NCBI GenBank assembly: GCA_964057225.1
Contig: OZ059898.1
Span: forward strand, 14,037,767-14,101,766
Reading direction: 5' to 3'
DNA: 64,000 bases
Origin: Auanema rhodensis
Taxonomy: Eukaryota; Nematoda; Chromadorea; Rhabditida; Rhabditidae
Shown here: piece by piece, positions 21,701 to 30,183 of the stretch
Position numbering within the stretch: the first letter of the stretch is position 1
How the letters are laid out: the number at the start of each line of letters is the position of its first letter
Translations under genes and position numbers: made by a program
Notes under the pieces: generated by a model
The model's database searches: none
What the model was told of the DNA's origin: nothing
Seen by the model: the letters and a program-made list of their open reading frames with translations, nothing else

Positions 21701-24592
21701 CATAGGGAAGCTTTTCTAAATGAAGATAGAAAAATAGGCTTATTCAAAGGACCCGTCGAACATACTATTCCATTAAGAACGGACATGGATATGCCAAGAC
21801 CAAGAATAACACGTATTCCACTTGGAAAACAAGAAGAAATAGAAAGACAAATCCTAGAAATGCTTGAACAAGACATTATTGAACCATCTACATCTTTGTT
21901 CAATAGCCCTGTAGTATTGGTCAAGAAGAAAGACGATACTTATAGGTTCGTGACAGATTTTCGAGCCTTAAATAACGTAACACGCAAGCAAACATATGTA
22001 ATACCAAGCATTTCGGACATAGTTGACATGGCAGCGGGAGCTAAATTCTTCTCAAACTTCGACTTAGTATCAGGATTCTTTCAAATATCTTTACGGAAAT
22101 CAGATCGACGATTAACAGCATTTACTACAACATCAGGAACGTATCAATACAAACGTATGCCTATGGGTCTCTGTGGAGCCCCACATACATTTCAAACAGC
22201 TGTAAGATACTTGCAAAGTAAATGTTCTTGCAAACTATTTGTCTACCTGGACGATCTATTAGTCATATCAGATACAAGAGAACAACATCTCAAAGACATC
22301 GACGAATTATTGCACGCAGTAGAAAAATTAGGAATGAAAATAAAGCTCAAGAAATGCGCTTTTGCACAACCAGAAGTGAAATTCTTAGGACTAATAGTTG
22401 GACGACAAGGAATGAAGCCAGATCCTCAAAAGGTCGCGGCTATACAGGACTATCCTGCACCTAAGAACGCAACAGGAGTACGCGCTTTCTTAGGAATGGT
22501 TGGATTCTTTCGAAAATTTATAAAAGATTTTGCACGGATCGCAAGTCCTTTATACGACTTAACAAAGGCAGAGACTGAATTTATATGGAATAAAGAACAT
22601 CAAGAAGCTATAGATCTCCTAAAAAGAAGTCTTATACAGGCACCCGTGTTAAGCCCACCAAAATCAGATCGCTTATTTATCATTGAAAGCGACGGGAGTA
22701 ACATTGCCATAGGTGCCGTATTACTACAACCAGAAGATCCAAGACAACCTCTAAAGAATCTACATCCAATCGCATTTGCAAGCAGAAAATTAGTAAAAGC
22801 AGAAAGGAATTATGCGCCTATAGAAATAGAAGCGCTAGGCCTAGTGTACGCGCTAAATCAGTTTCGAACATATATTCTTGGAACACATACAATATGCATT
22901 ACGGACCATCGACCTCTTACTAGCTTACTAACGCGAAGAGACTTATTTGGACGACTCGCGAAATTTCAGCTAGTAATCCAAGAATACGATATCGAGATAA
23001 GATATAGAGAAGGCCAATTGAACAAAGTATGCGATGCTTTATCCCGATACATAGGAGAAGAAGCCAACGACGCAAGGCCTGAGACGAAGAAGAAGAAGAA
23101 AAAGGAAGAAATTCACATAAATGCCATAAATACACCAACAATAAAGGAGCTTCAACTAAACACCCCTTGGATTAAAAGAACGATAGCGGAGATAGAATAT
23201 AGAGCACAAAAGAATATGACAGCAAACGATAGATACTGCGTTATAAACGATTTGCTCTATACAAGACCAACAGACAAAAAGCCTCATCCTGCAATCGTTA
23301 TACCACAAGACCATCCAATAACGGACGAAATTATCAAATTATTTCACGAAGATCCCACCATAGCAGCACATCAAGGAATAAATAAGACAAAGGAAGCAAT
23401 ATTAAGAAGATTTTATTGGACAAACATGCAGAATGACATCACAATGTTTATCAAAAACTGCATAAAATGTGCGCAAAGAAAGAAGGATCCCCATTCTATG
23501 ACAGTTCAACCAATCGGACAATTTGAAATACCAAGTAAACCATTCGAACGGGTTCACATGGATATTATGGGACCATTCCCTCCCACACGAAGAAATTGCA
23601 CCCATGTAATTACCATACAAGACTCATTCACTAAGTGGGCGACAACAATAGCAGTTCCGTGTATTACAACAGAAATTACCATCGACAGATTTCTAAGGAA
23701 TTTTGTATACATTTATGGACCTCCCCAGCGACTGATCACCGACCGAGGATCCAATTTTGTATCAAAAAAGTTCGAAGAAATGTGTAAAATGGTTGGAATA
23801 ATACATGAACCTACCCTTCCTCATCAAAAGAACTCTAACGGTCAAGTCGAAAGACTACATAGAACGTTAGAGGAAGGGTTAACACACTATATGAAAGAAG
23901 ACCTAAGCGAATGGGATACCATTTTACCCAAGATTACTTTCGCGATCAACAATATTCAGCACGCTACAACCGGAATTGCACCATATGTAGCACTATTCGG
24001 AAAAGAAGGCAGAATGATACTCGATGCCGAATTACCAGACACCATACGGAGAATACAGGAAATTTCTGATGAACTACTAGCAAGAAAGCCACAAATGATG
24101 AAAAGAAACCAAATAATTCATGACCGAATAGCGCAGAATCAAGAAAATGCAAAGAAAAAGAAGGACCAAACACAAAGAACGCGCGACAGAAATATACAAC
24201 CAGGAGATATGGTCATGACCACTATAAAATCACATCAAATTGGTCAGAAACTACGAAAAAGCTACGATGGACCCTTCGAAGTCATCAATGTCGAAGGATC
24301 TAAGGTCCAAATAAGGAATGGAGCAGGAAAAATTCAAGACATTCATAAAGACAACCTCAAATTATTCTCTAATTCGGAACAAGACAGCGCTTACAATACC
24401 AGAGCGAGCAAATGGAAACAACAAGCCGAGGAAGAAGACGACAGCGATATTGAGGTCATCGAAGTAATAAAAGGGAACAAGGGAAGCGACTCAGAAACAG
24501 AACCAGAATCAGAAATGGAGGATGGAAACGAACTATGGTTACCGACTAATACGAACCGACAGAGAATAAAAAAAGTAAAATATTATAATTGA
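15776..24592 (+). CDS. Gag-Env-Pol polyprotein of element A (2938 codons)
   Basis: One uninterrupted ORF. Residues 1-340 are a low-complexity Ser/Thr/Pro-rich N-terminus; 350-530 resemble a retrotransposon Gag core; 540-640 are Asn/Gln/Arg-rich. A hydrophobic segment at about 644-667 looks like an internal signal peptide with a cleavage site near A668/Y669. An Env-like Cys-rich ectodomain with many N-X-S/T sites follows, with R-T-K-R at 929-932 as a possible furin site, a membrane span at 1607-1628, and P-P-G-Y at 1650-1653. Then come the aspartic protease (D-S-G at 1717-1719), RT (Y-L-D-D at 2157-2160), RNase H (D2306), integrase zinc site (H2524...C2562, C2565) and catalytic D2596, D2656, E2692. 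Gypsy-type elements normally place env after pol; here it is before. Topologically the ectodomain would be lumenal and both Gag and Pol cytosolic. The start given is GTG: no ATG lies in frame for at least 95 nt upstream, and the first internal ATG is codon 337. The homologous codon in element C is ATG. Confidence 0.93.
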   Translation: MAKRFASAFSALHPSDSNSDATVASRTRSRTRLLSVQIEESNQPDEKPKPQLDKFYTPREGTYSPSDDTDEDPDFIIADGNAQTPTTNPKVRSFNTNKNRKIQKENPTTVSASPVNSDPNTLSAITDNTLSPSIELTQSPQAYSATTDLRNSSNQELTEANTSQSPLSAITDKLKKNISNKRKTSTPRKRTKVTTEAEAPSAEASEVSPLSLTTDKYKNKRSLTARLIKILNLSPGDKATTPNTVRPRFASHNSYLNKSDSAILSSQSTPITPPQASGRVIKVQKARSTTAVPVISSSIDSETGGSSETRRNTYPEASISEVITSPITHPKGISSEMTETPRLPGAGKSTIAQALSSPYCPIYDGSRNFRDFVAKFNTFSNALGLVMPERLTILPLLLKNERAEEAYTQLANEIKTAGPWITLIEELTSKLCPEYNQDPALITLQNSTQGDLSVDGFAQTLRNLSLNAFSQSDPHKDHILRSTFLRGLKNSIRPGVIRAKPKTFSEAIDNARWEESIANQVADPQALLVNAIERTFPQRRDPGRRGNGRGYQSFNNKNYQNYQNYQNSSNYQKPQNYQNSFARNRNFGNRGRNFSNQPNSNWYQRNNTLSRNQEINDNRQRLNNPFRGNNNNRGRGRGSRVNNLTLISPLTLAVALSVILSLITTVEAYQLCTKATGGALLIPPSLRKCSIPSTKHVLRTRIHLYTRNQTAHEWDAWRCSKEVHKICIRDLLFLRDYNSTVDRIEKIPAAECRLAVRDRKWSSEELKKLDSITYATNEPTFSPGRSLNNEQCEEKPRLVLERGVMTRMPDDTVISNLILNTEGCLSHHGECASNTSIIIWDKQPYENRCNYIDMSEYDAIIGDSIILIPTTQSALVIENKKVPKEISSCFQQPIFHTTTGNYILFPKFPNDINIHELIEREFKKLPPKRTKRAIAECKVEMNKEWIQQQEDFETIILNICPYPFLRPVMSNPGISQIIPLMRSRQIADPSYSVVDWISAHPEKFYFFLRNPVSDKSIQRFFKIYELRNPEEAILFFLAQKELAATTRGAIRYLTSLQLLEQIGDRLSAEEFDEKLLKKDGSYRERAEIIALELAFTPVVFENNLSVPSKQEVLKAFVNMPPTRPSLTTDSEEERRVLENTLDLYHNIIKLRVARPNRTIAAKDDERFRHLPVPATKLPDIHTLYHDIENNFGIPVGPHPRIQNPSKDTRELLIRTFLPLLEDTRKPPYLSRRLPITTTQMTPLSGPPETIYKEPTKSQTTYAPQPVTKTATLVQQTTRFDETTETTTTHATSTMLYALYTEKTPSTMTPISETTLRSLRKQRTSSPPIETKAIQAQSNYIASKVNNEMQTNQNTSRKIAQDHLQYATTIVQEELQRHFVESFESICEIQNRYLELWRSILQIEPTIAMRTILGRDDIAARFVGSEIVHVHICLPLKPKTVHYSHKINETCYLETPVTTEENKLYFAAPGSKDLLTHGKEINCDHVPTDVYSKDGEWMNVNGSVEVNPISLLDGAHHHQITPLKFTGAHLYTNLSSRIYSMTTAIAYGASLASIRQNHVLHTIHNDPQITSTFNLLKRGSDYISKAKEFTSTAWNSVIDSLIGSIEKTLIFIGSVVIIIALTIIVIVIAKLYFCKTMPLPIMHIQGMDHEPPGYEETLELVSRADQPMPESIMKQYYPALVTFIPLAMPFISSIRATETKLPLIYISVEDKLILALWDSGSSVSYVRLSTLKYLNMAQHIKKRRLVAMAANKSTFTLYGKIELIIEIAGYEIEHTFLVSSDNDCPAPALIGLDFMKTLDSENIDVSLKPSKKTLEIGNHALPLIEQEVIKQKSITVNIINLKRRILQPEEEAPIPIKTDRPLEQNEVVVLGDNGSALATSYPTAFRDTCGVYVIFRNNTDKTIEIEPNSVIGQANIGEIQSWQSIKNEPTTPYIPPEADWENKLPHFPRDFMKDLNLEKADLTKEDKQELTKIIEQHREAFLNEDRKIGLFKGPVEHTIPLRTDMDMPRPRITRIPLGKQEEIERQILEMLEQDIIEPSTSLFNSPVVLVKKKDDTYRFVTDFRALNNVTRKQTYVIPSISDIVDMAAGAKFFSNFDLVSGFFQISLRKSDRRLTAFTTTSGTYQYKRMPMGLCGAPHTFQTAVRYLQSKCSCKLFVYLDDLLVISDTREQHLKDIDELLHAVEKLGMKIKLKKCAFAQPEVKFLGLIVGRQGMKPDPQKVAAIQDYPAPKNATGVRAFLGMVGFFRKFIKDFARIASPLYDLTKAETEFIWNKEHQEAIDLLKRSLIQAPVLSPPKSDRLFIIESDGSNIAIGAVLLQPEDPRQPLKNLHPIAFASRKLVKAERNYAPIEIEALGLVYALNQFRTYILGTHTICITDHRPLTSLLTRRDLFGRLAKFQLVIQEYDIEIRYREGQLNKVCDALSRYIGEEANDARPETKKKKKKEEIHINAINTPTIKELQLNTPWIKRTIAEIEYRAQKNMTANDRYCVINDLLYTRPTDKKPHPAIVIPQDHPITDEIIKLFHEDPTIAAHQGINKTKEAILRRFYWTNMQNDITMFIKNCIKCAQRKKDPHSMTVQPIGQFEIPSKPFERVHMDIMGPFPPTRRNCTHVITIQDSFTKWATTIAVPCITTEITIDRFLRNFVYIYGPPQRLITDRGSNFVSKKFEEMCKMVGIIHEPTLPHQKNSNGQVERLHRTLEEGLTHYMKEDLSEWDTILPKITFAINNIQHATTGIAPYVALFGKEGRMILDAELPDTIRRIQEISDELLARKPQMMKRNQIIHDRIAQNQENAKKKKDQTQRTRDRNIQPGDMVMTTIKSHQIGQKLRKSYDGPFEVINVEGSKVQIRNGAGKIQDIHKDNLKLFSNSEQDSAYNTRASKWKQQAEEEDDSDIEVIEVIKGNKGSDSETEPESEMEDGNELWLPTNTNRQRIKKVKYYN
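16139..16488 (+). repeat. Recurrent TTATCA/TGATAA dyads in the gag N-terminus
   Basis: TTATCAG-6 nt-CTGATAA occurs at 16139-16158 and 16274-16293, a looser form at 16403-16422, and single hexamers at 16455 and 16483. In frame they encode a repeated S-x-x-T-D-K/N peptide. The hexamer matches the insect GATA-factor core. Whether protein or DNA is selected cannot be told here. Confidence 0.45.
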
Positions 24593-25210
24593 TAACGATG
24601 AATTAGAAATTTCTTTGCAAGACATTAGAAATAGGCATCAAAAGAAGAGATTTCAAAAAATAATAAACTTATGATGATATTAATTAATACTAAGACCAAA
24701 GCCGTAAAACTATGCTGATTACAGAGATTTGAAACTTGTGAAAAAAAAAATAATATAATAAATAAATAAATCAATAAAATGAAAAGCTCTACATGCCTCC
24801 CCATGATAGATGAGACGAACACTGACAGGCATATAGACCACATGTCAACTGAGTGGTAGCCGCCATTAGTACTCGAGGATTCGCTCTGGGAGACAGGTAG
24901 AGACAGAGAAAAATAGAAATCAATACCTCTACCACAGCTAGTATACGAGTTAGCAGTTGCAAGTATTAGTACAATGACCAAACTATACAAAAGCGATATA
25001 CAAAAAAAAAAAAAAAAAATCTCTACTTATGATGACTATATGAAACAAACATATGAACTAAATATAAAAATTCTAATTCTTCGTTACCAAAAATTACGTA
25101 TTTCATATTATTGTGTTAAAATTTTTTTTTCTCTCCAAACTGTAAAACACAACTACATACCAACTCAAAAACTTTTTGGTTAAAATTCGCGAGGACGCGA
25201 AAAATCTTTT
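24593..25210 (+). other. Element A 3' untranslated region
   Basis: AT-rich, no gene. A block at 24811-24910 is conserved with family B (32577-32670), including the words gagtggtagcc and ccattagtactc. An A17 run lies near 25001-25018. Confidence 0.6.
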
Positions 25211-25221
25211 GAAAAAGGGCA
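25211..25221 (+). other. Element A polypurine tract
   Basis: GAAAAAGGGC plus A directly before the 3' LTR; the same GAAAAAGGGCA precedes the B-family 3' LTRs at 33034-33044 and 52864-52874. Fits the plus-strand primer site. Confidence 0.7.
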
Positions 25222-25586
25222 CGTTCCATGCGGACGCCTAGTGTATGTAGTTAGTGGGTTAGAGTTAGACTGACTAGAGGACTGAGGAATAGCTCCGCCT
25301 TACCTCGGTTCTCTAACCAGGAGTTCGCCTCTTAGCAAGCCCATGGACGGTTTGTATCTAGTTTAGTTTATCTTGTACATTAGTCATTGTCTTGTAAATG
25401 TAGTCTACTCCATTCTTGTATTATTGTAGTGTAATGTTGTTGTATCGTGTATAAAAAATCTATCCTTTTCCTTATCTTATGATATCCTTATGCTCTGTTT
25501 TCATACGCTACACTTATGGAATACTATCCGCGTAGTTGAGCAGACTACAATGGTCTGTTCAGTATACGCAGGAGCATAATGGAACG
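25222..25586 (+). repeat. Element A 3' LTR
   Basis: Differs from the 5' LTR by T to A at 25455 (14305 in the 5' LTR), which turns the AATAAA hexamer into AAAAAA. The 3' LTR is where the polyadenylation signal is needed for the genomic RNA. Confidence 0.95.
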
Positions 25587-25651
25587 GTATTTTCAAGATC
25601 TTTGCAACATATAGCAAAACGTCAAACCATTCTTAAAAAATGAAAAATGTA

Positions 25652-25723
25652 TGCCTTCGGGGGGAATCGAACCTCCGACGAATGCTTGGAAGGCATCCAT
25701 GCTGACCATTACACCACGAACGC
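25652..25723 (-). pseudogene. tRNA-Gly(UCC), degenerate copy
   Basis: Duplicate of 432-503. Confidence 0.7.
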
Positions 25724-25917
25724 TACGATGGCTCTTGAACTATTATATTAGATGAGTTGACACATCTTTGACTTCATATATAATTACAGAATGAAAAGCA
25801 GAAACATATTTTTTTCAAACGTTTCACATCAAAAAATCAAAAATGGACAAGCTCAAGTATTTTCAAAATCTTTGCAACATATTGCAATCAAATCGTTCAG
25901 AAAAAATGAAAAATGTG

Positions 25918-25989
25918 TGCGTTCGGGGGGAATCGAACCCCCGTCGAATGCTTGGAAGGCATCCATGCTGACCATTACACCACGAACGC
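25918..25989 (-). tRNA. tRNA-Gly-TCC: tRNA-Gly(UCC)
   Basis: Duplicate of 698-769, consensus. Confidence 0.93.
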
Positions 25990-26182
25990 TACAATAGGTT
26001 GTGAACTATTAGATTAGATGAGTTGACACATCTTTGACTTCATTGATAATTACGAATGAAAAGCAGTAACATATTTTTTTCAAACGTTTCACATCAAAAA
26101 ATCAAAAATGGACAAGCTCAAGTATTTTCAAAATCTTTGCAACATATTGCAATCAAATCGTTCAGAAAAAATGAAAAATGTG

Positions 26183-26254
26183 TGCGTTCGAGGGGAATCG
26201 AACCCCCGTCGAATGCTTGGAAGGCATCCATGCTGACCATTACACCACGAACGC
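26183..26254 (-). tRNA. tRNA-Gly-TCC: tRNA-Gly(UCC)
   Basis: Duplicate of 963-1034, C65 to T. Confidence 0.85.
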
Positions 26255-26451
26255 TACAATAGGTTGTGAACTATTAGATTAGATGAGTTGACACATCTTT
26301 GACTTCATATATAATTACGAATGAAAAGCAGTAACATATTTTTTTCAAACGTTTCACATCAAAAATTCAAAAATGGACAAGCTCAAGTATTTTCAAAATC
26401 TTTGCAACATATAGCAAAACGTCAAACCATTCTTAAAAAATGAAAAATGTA

Positions 26452-26523
26452 TGCCTTCGGGGGGAATCGAACCTCCGTCGAATGCTTGGAAGGCATCCAT
26501 GCTGACCATTACACCACGAACGC
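26452..26523 (-). pseudogene. tRNA-Gly(UCC), degenerate copy
   Basis: Duplicate of 1232-1303. Confidence 0.7.
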
Positions 26524-26717
26524 TACGATGGCTCTTGAACTATTAGATTAGATGACTTGACACATCTTTGACTTCATATATAATTACAGAATGAAAAGCA
26601 GAAACATATTTTTTTCAAACGTTTCACATCAAAAAATCAAAAATGGACAAGCTCAAGTATTTTCAAAATCTTTGCAACATATTGCAATCAAATCATTCAC
26701 AAAAAATGAAAAATGTA

Positions 26718-26789
26718 TGCGTTCGGGGGGAATCGAACCCCCGTCGAATGCTTGGAAGGCATCCATGCTGACCATTACACCACGAACGC
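26718..26789 (-). tRNA. tRNA-Gly-TCC: tRNA-Gly(UCC)
   Basis: Duplicate of 1498-1569, consensus. Confidence 0.93.
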
Positions 26790-26982
26790 TACAATAGGTT
26801 GTGAACTATTAGATTAGATGAGTTGACACATCTTTGACTTCATATATAATTACGAATGAAAAGCAGTAACATATTTTTTTCAAACGTTTCACATCAAAAA
26901 TTCAAAAATGGACAAGCTCAAGTATTTTCAAAATCTTTGCAACATATTGCAATCAAATCGTTCAGAAAAAATGAAAAATGTG

Positions 26983-27054
26983 TGCGTTCGGGGGGAATCG
27001 AACCCCCGTCGAATGCTTGGAAGGCATCCATGCTGACCATTACACCACGAACGC
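26983..27054 (-). tRNA. tRNA-Gly-TCC: tRNA-Gly(UCC)
   Basis: Duplicate of 1763-1834, consensus. Confidence 0.93.
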
Positions 27055-27247
27055 TACAATAGGTTGTGAACTATTAGATTAGATGAGTTGACACATCTTT
27101 GACTTCATATATAATTACGAATGAAAAGCAGTAACATATTTTTTTCAAACGTTTCACATCAAAAATTCAAAAATGGACAAGCTCAAGTATTTTCAAAATC
27201 TTTGCAACATATTGCAATCAAATCATTCACAAAAAATGAAAAATGTA

Positions 27248-27319
27248 TGCGTTCGGGGGGAATCGAACCCCCGTCGAATGCTTGGAAGGCATCCATGCTG
27301 ACCATTACACCACGAACGC
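27248..27319 (-). tRNA. tRNA-Gly-TCC: tRNA-Gly(UCC)
   Basis: Duplicate of 2028-2099, consensus. Confidence 0.93.
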
Positions 27320-27512
27320 TACGATGGCTCTTGAACTATTAGATTAGATGAGTTGACACATCTTTGACTTCATTGATAATTACGAATGAAAAGCAGTAAC
27401 ATATTTTTTTCAAACGTTTCACATCAAAAAATCAAAAATGGACAAGCTCAAGTATTTTCAAAATCTTTGCAACATATTGCAATCAAATCATTCACAAAAA
27501 ATGAAAAATGTA

Positions 27513-27584
27513 TGCGTTCGGGGGGAATCGAACCCCCGTCGAATGCTTGGAAGGCATCCATGCTGACCATTACACCATGAACGC
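27513..27584 (-). tRNA. tRNA-Gly-TCC: tRNA-Gly(UCC)
   Basis: Duplicate of 2293-2364, G7 to A. Confidence 0.75.
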
Positions 27585-27777
27585 TACGATGGCTCTTGAT
27601 CTATTAGATTAGATGAGTTGACACATCTTTGACTTCATTGATAATTACGAATGAAAAGCAGTAACATATTTTTTTCAAACGTTTCACATCAAAAATTCAA
27701 AAATGGACAAGCTCAAGTATTTTCAAAATCTTTGCAACATATTGCAATCAAATCATTCACAAAAAATGAAAAATGTA

Positions 27778-27849
27778 TGCGTTCGGGGGGAATCGAACCC
27801 CCGTCGAATGCTTGGAAGGCATCCATGCTGACCATTACACCACGAACGC
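27778..27849 (-). tRNA. tRNA-Gly-TCC: tRNA-Gly(UCC)
   Basis: Duplicate of 2558-2629, consensus. Confidence 0.93.
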
Positions 27850-28042
27850 TACGATGGCTCTTGAACTATTAGATTAGATGAGTTGACACATCTTTGACTT
27901 CATTGATAATTACGAATGAAAAGCAGTAACATATTTTTTTCAAACGTTTCACATCAAAAAATCAAAAATGGACAAGCTCAAGTATTTTCAAAATCTTTGC
28001 AACATATTGCAATCAAATCGTTCAGAAAAAATGAAAAATGTG

Positions 28043-28114
28043 TGCGTTCGGAGGGAATCGAACCCCCGTCGAATGCTTGGAAGGCATCCATGCTGACCAT
28101 TACACCACGAACGC
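28043..28114 (-). tRNA. tRNA-Gly-TCC: tRNA-Gly(UCC)
   Basis: Duplicate of 2823-2894, C64 to T. Confidence 0.85.
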
Positions 28115-28307
28115 TACAATAGGTTGTGAACTATTAGATTAGATGAGTTGACACATCTTTGACTTCATATATACATACGAATGAAAAGCAGTAACATATT
28201 TTTTTCGAACGTTTCACATCAAAAATTCAAAAATGAACAAGCTCAAGTATTTTCAAAATCTTTGCAACATATTGCAATCAAATCATTCACAAAAAATGAA
28301 AAATGTA

Positions 28308-28378
28308 TGCGTTCGGGGGGAATCGAACCCCCGTCGAATGCTTGGAAGGCATCCATGCTGACCATTACACCACGAACC
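28308..28378 (-). pseudogene. tRNA-Gly(UCC), 1-nt deletion
   Basis: 71 nt: one base is missing in the 5' acceptor strand, so the stem cannot form fully. Confidence 0.7.
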
Positions 28379-28571
28379 TACGATGGCTCTTGAACTATAA
28401 GATTAGATGAGTTGACACATCATTGACTTCATTGATAATTACGAATGAAAAGCAGTAACATATTTTTTTCAAACGTTTCACATCAAAAATTCAAAAATGG
28501 ACAAGCTCAAGTATTTTCAAAATCTTTGCAACATATTGCAATCAAATCATTCACAAAAAATGAAAAATGTA

Positions 28572-28643
28572 TGCGTTCGGGGGGAATCAAACCCCCGTCG
28601 AATGCTTGGAAGGCATCCATGCTGACCATTACACCACGAACGC
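28572..28643 (-). tRNA. tRNA-Gly-TCC: tRNA-Gly(UCC), C56 variant
   Basis: C56 to T. Confidence 0.6.
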
Positions 28644-28840
28644 TACGATGGCTCTTGAACTATTAGATTAGATGAGTTGACACATCTTTGACTTCATTGA
28701 TAATTACGAATGAAAAGCAGTAACATATTTTTTTCAAACGTTTCACATCAAAAAATCAAAAATGGACAAGCTCAAGTATTTTCAAAATCTTTGCAACATA
28801 TTGCAAAACGTCAAACCATTCTTAAAAAATGAAAAATGTA

Positions 28841-28912
28841 TGCGTTCGGGGGGAATCGAACCCCCGTCGAATGCTTGGAAGGCATCCATGCTGACCATTA
28901 CACCACGAACGC
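28841..28912 (-). tRNA. tRNA-Gly-TCC: tRNA-Gly(UCC)
   Basis: Consensus. Confidence 0.93.
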
Positions 28913-29109
28913 TACAATAGGTTGTGAACTATTAGATTAGATGAGTTGACACATCTTTGACTTCATTGATAATTACGAATGAAAAGCAGTAACATATTTT
29001 TTTCAAACGTTTCACATCAAAAAATCAAAAATGGACAAGCTCAAGTATTTTCAAAATCTTTGCAACATATTGCAAAACGTCAAACCATTCTTAAAAAATG
29101 AAAAATGTG

Positions 29110-29181
29110 TGCGTTCGGAGGGAATCGAACCCCCGTCGAATGCTTGGAAGGCATCCATGCTGACCATTACACCACGAACGC
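29110..29181 (-). tRNA. tRNA-Gly-TCC: tRNA-Gly(UCC)
   Basis: C64 to T (wobble). Confidence 0.85.
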
Positions 29182-29378
29182 TACAATAGGTTGTGAACTA
29201 TTAGATTAGATGAGTTGACACATCTTTGACTTCATTGATAATTACGAATGAAAAGCAGTAACATATTTTTTTCAAACGTTTCACATCAAAAAATCAAAAA
29301 TGGACAAGCTCAAGTATTTTCAAAATCTTTGCAACATATTGCAAAACGTCAAACCATTCTTAAAAAATGAAAAATGTA

Positions 29379-29450
29379 TGCGTTCGGGGGGAATCGAACC
29401 CCCGTCGAATGCTTGGAAGGCATCCATGCTGACCATTACACCTCGAACGC
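29379..29450 (-). tRNA. tRNA-Gly-TCC: tRNA-Gly(UCC), T8 variant
   Basis: T8 to A; position 8 is nearly invariant and starts the A box. Confidence 0.7.
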
Positions 29451-29647
29451 TACGATGGCTCTTGAACTATTAGATTAGATGAGTTGACACATCTTTGACT
29501 TCATATATAATTACAGAATGAAAAGCAGAAACATATTTTTTTTAACGTTTCACATCAAAAAATCAAAAATGGACAAGCTCAAGTATTTTCAAAATCTTTG
29601 CAACATATTGCAAAACGTCAAACCATTCTTAAAAAATGAAAAATGTA

Positions 29648-29719
29648 TGCGTTCGGGGGGAATCGAACCCCCGTCGAATGCTTGGAAGGCATCCATGCTG
29701 ACCATTACACCACGAACGC
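29648..29719 (-). tRNA. tRNA-Gly-TCC: tRNA-Gly(UCC)
   Basis: Consensus; last gene before element B copy 1. Confidence 0.93.
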
Positions 29720-29825
29720 TACAATAGGTTGTGAACTATTAGATTAGATGAGTTGACACATCTTTGACTTCATATATAATTACGAATGAAAAGCAGTAAC
29801 ATATTTTTTTCAAACGTTTCACATC

Positions 29826-30170
29826 CGTTCCATTCGGACTCCCCATATATGTAGCTGAAGGGTTAGAGCCAGACGACCAGAGGACCGAGGAATGGCTCCG
29901 CCTTCCCTCGTTCCCTTGGTCGGGAGTTCGCCTCTTAGCAAGCTCATGGACGGCTTGTAGTTTAGTCTTTATACTTATATTTTTCTTATTGTATTGTATC
30001 TTTATCTTTGTATATTATTGTTGTAGTTTCATGCCAATAAATCTTTCTCTCTTTTATCTTATGATTGACCTTATGCTCTTTATTCCTTACCGCTACACCA
30101 AGGAATACTATGCGCGTCATAGTATAAACTACAATGGTTTATATTATCGACGCAGGAGCATAACGGAACG
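29826..30170 (+). repeat. Element B copy 1, 5' LTR
   Basis: 345 bp, CGTTCC...GGAACG ends, followed at once by TGGAGGTTCCACC. Lies 107 bp 5' of the tRNA gene ending at 29719. Confidence 0.93.
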
Positions 30171-30183
30171 TGGAGGTTCCACC
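30171..30183 (+). other. Element B copy 1 primer-binding-like site
   Basis: Same TGGAGGTTCCACC as element A, immediately after the LTR. Confidence 0.7.

Larger units (their letters stand above)
14072..25586 (+). mobile_element. Element A: near-intact Gypsy-like LTR retroelement with gag-env-pol order
   Basis: 11,515 bp flanked by GTAT on both sides (14068-14071 and 25587-25590); the uninterrupted monomer has one GTAT here, so this is a 4-bp target duplication. The LTRs (14072-14436, 25222-25586) differ by eye at one position, indicating a recent insertion. A primer-binding-like site follows the 5' LTR directly, one long ORF fills the interior, and a purine-rich tract precedes the 3' LTR. Integrase and RT types place the pol gene with Gypsy/Ty3-like elements. 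The element lies 137 bp 5' of the tRNA gene at 13863-13934. Confidence 0.95.
25221..28235. repeat. Segmental duplication copy 2 (partner 1-3015)
   Basis: Second copy of the block at 1-3015. Identity ends at 28236, where copy 2 reads aaatgaacaa and copy 1 reads aaatggacaa, followed by different monomer types. Confidence 0.9.
25587..29825 (-). repeat. tRNA-Gly(UCC) satellite, block 2 (16 gene copies)
   Basis: Continuation of the array to the right of element A. The first ten monomers (to 28235) are near-identical to 367-3015; I see one substitution, at 526/25746. After that the two copies diverge. The block ends at the 5' LTR of element B copy 1. Confidence 0.95.
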
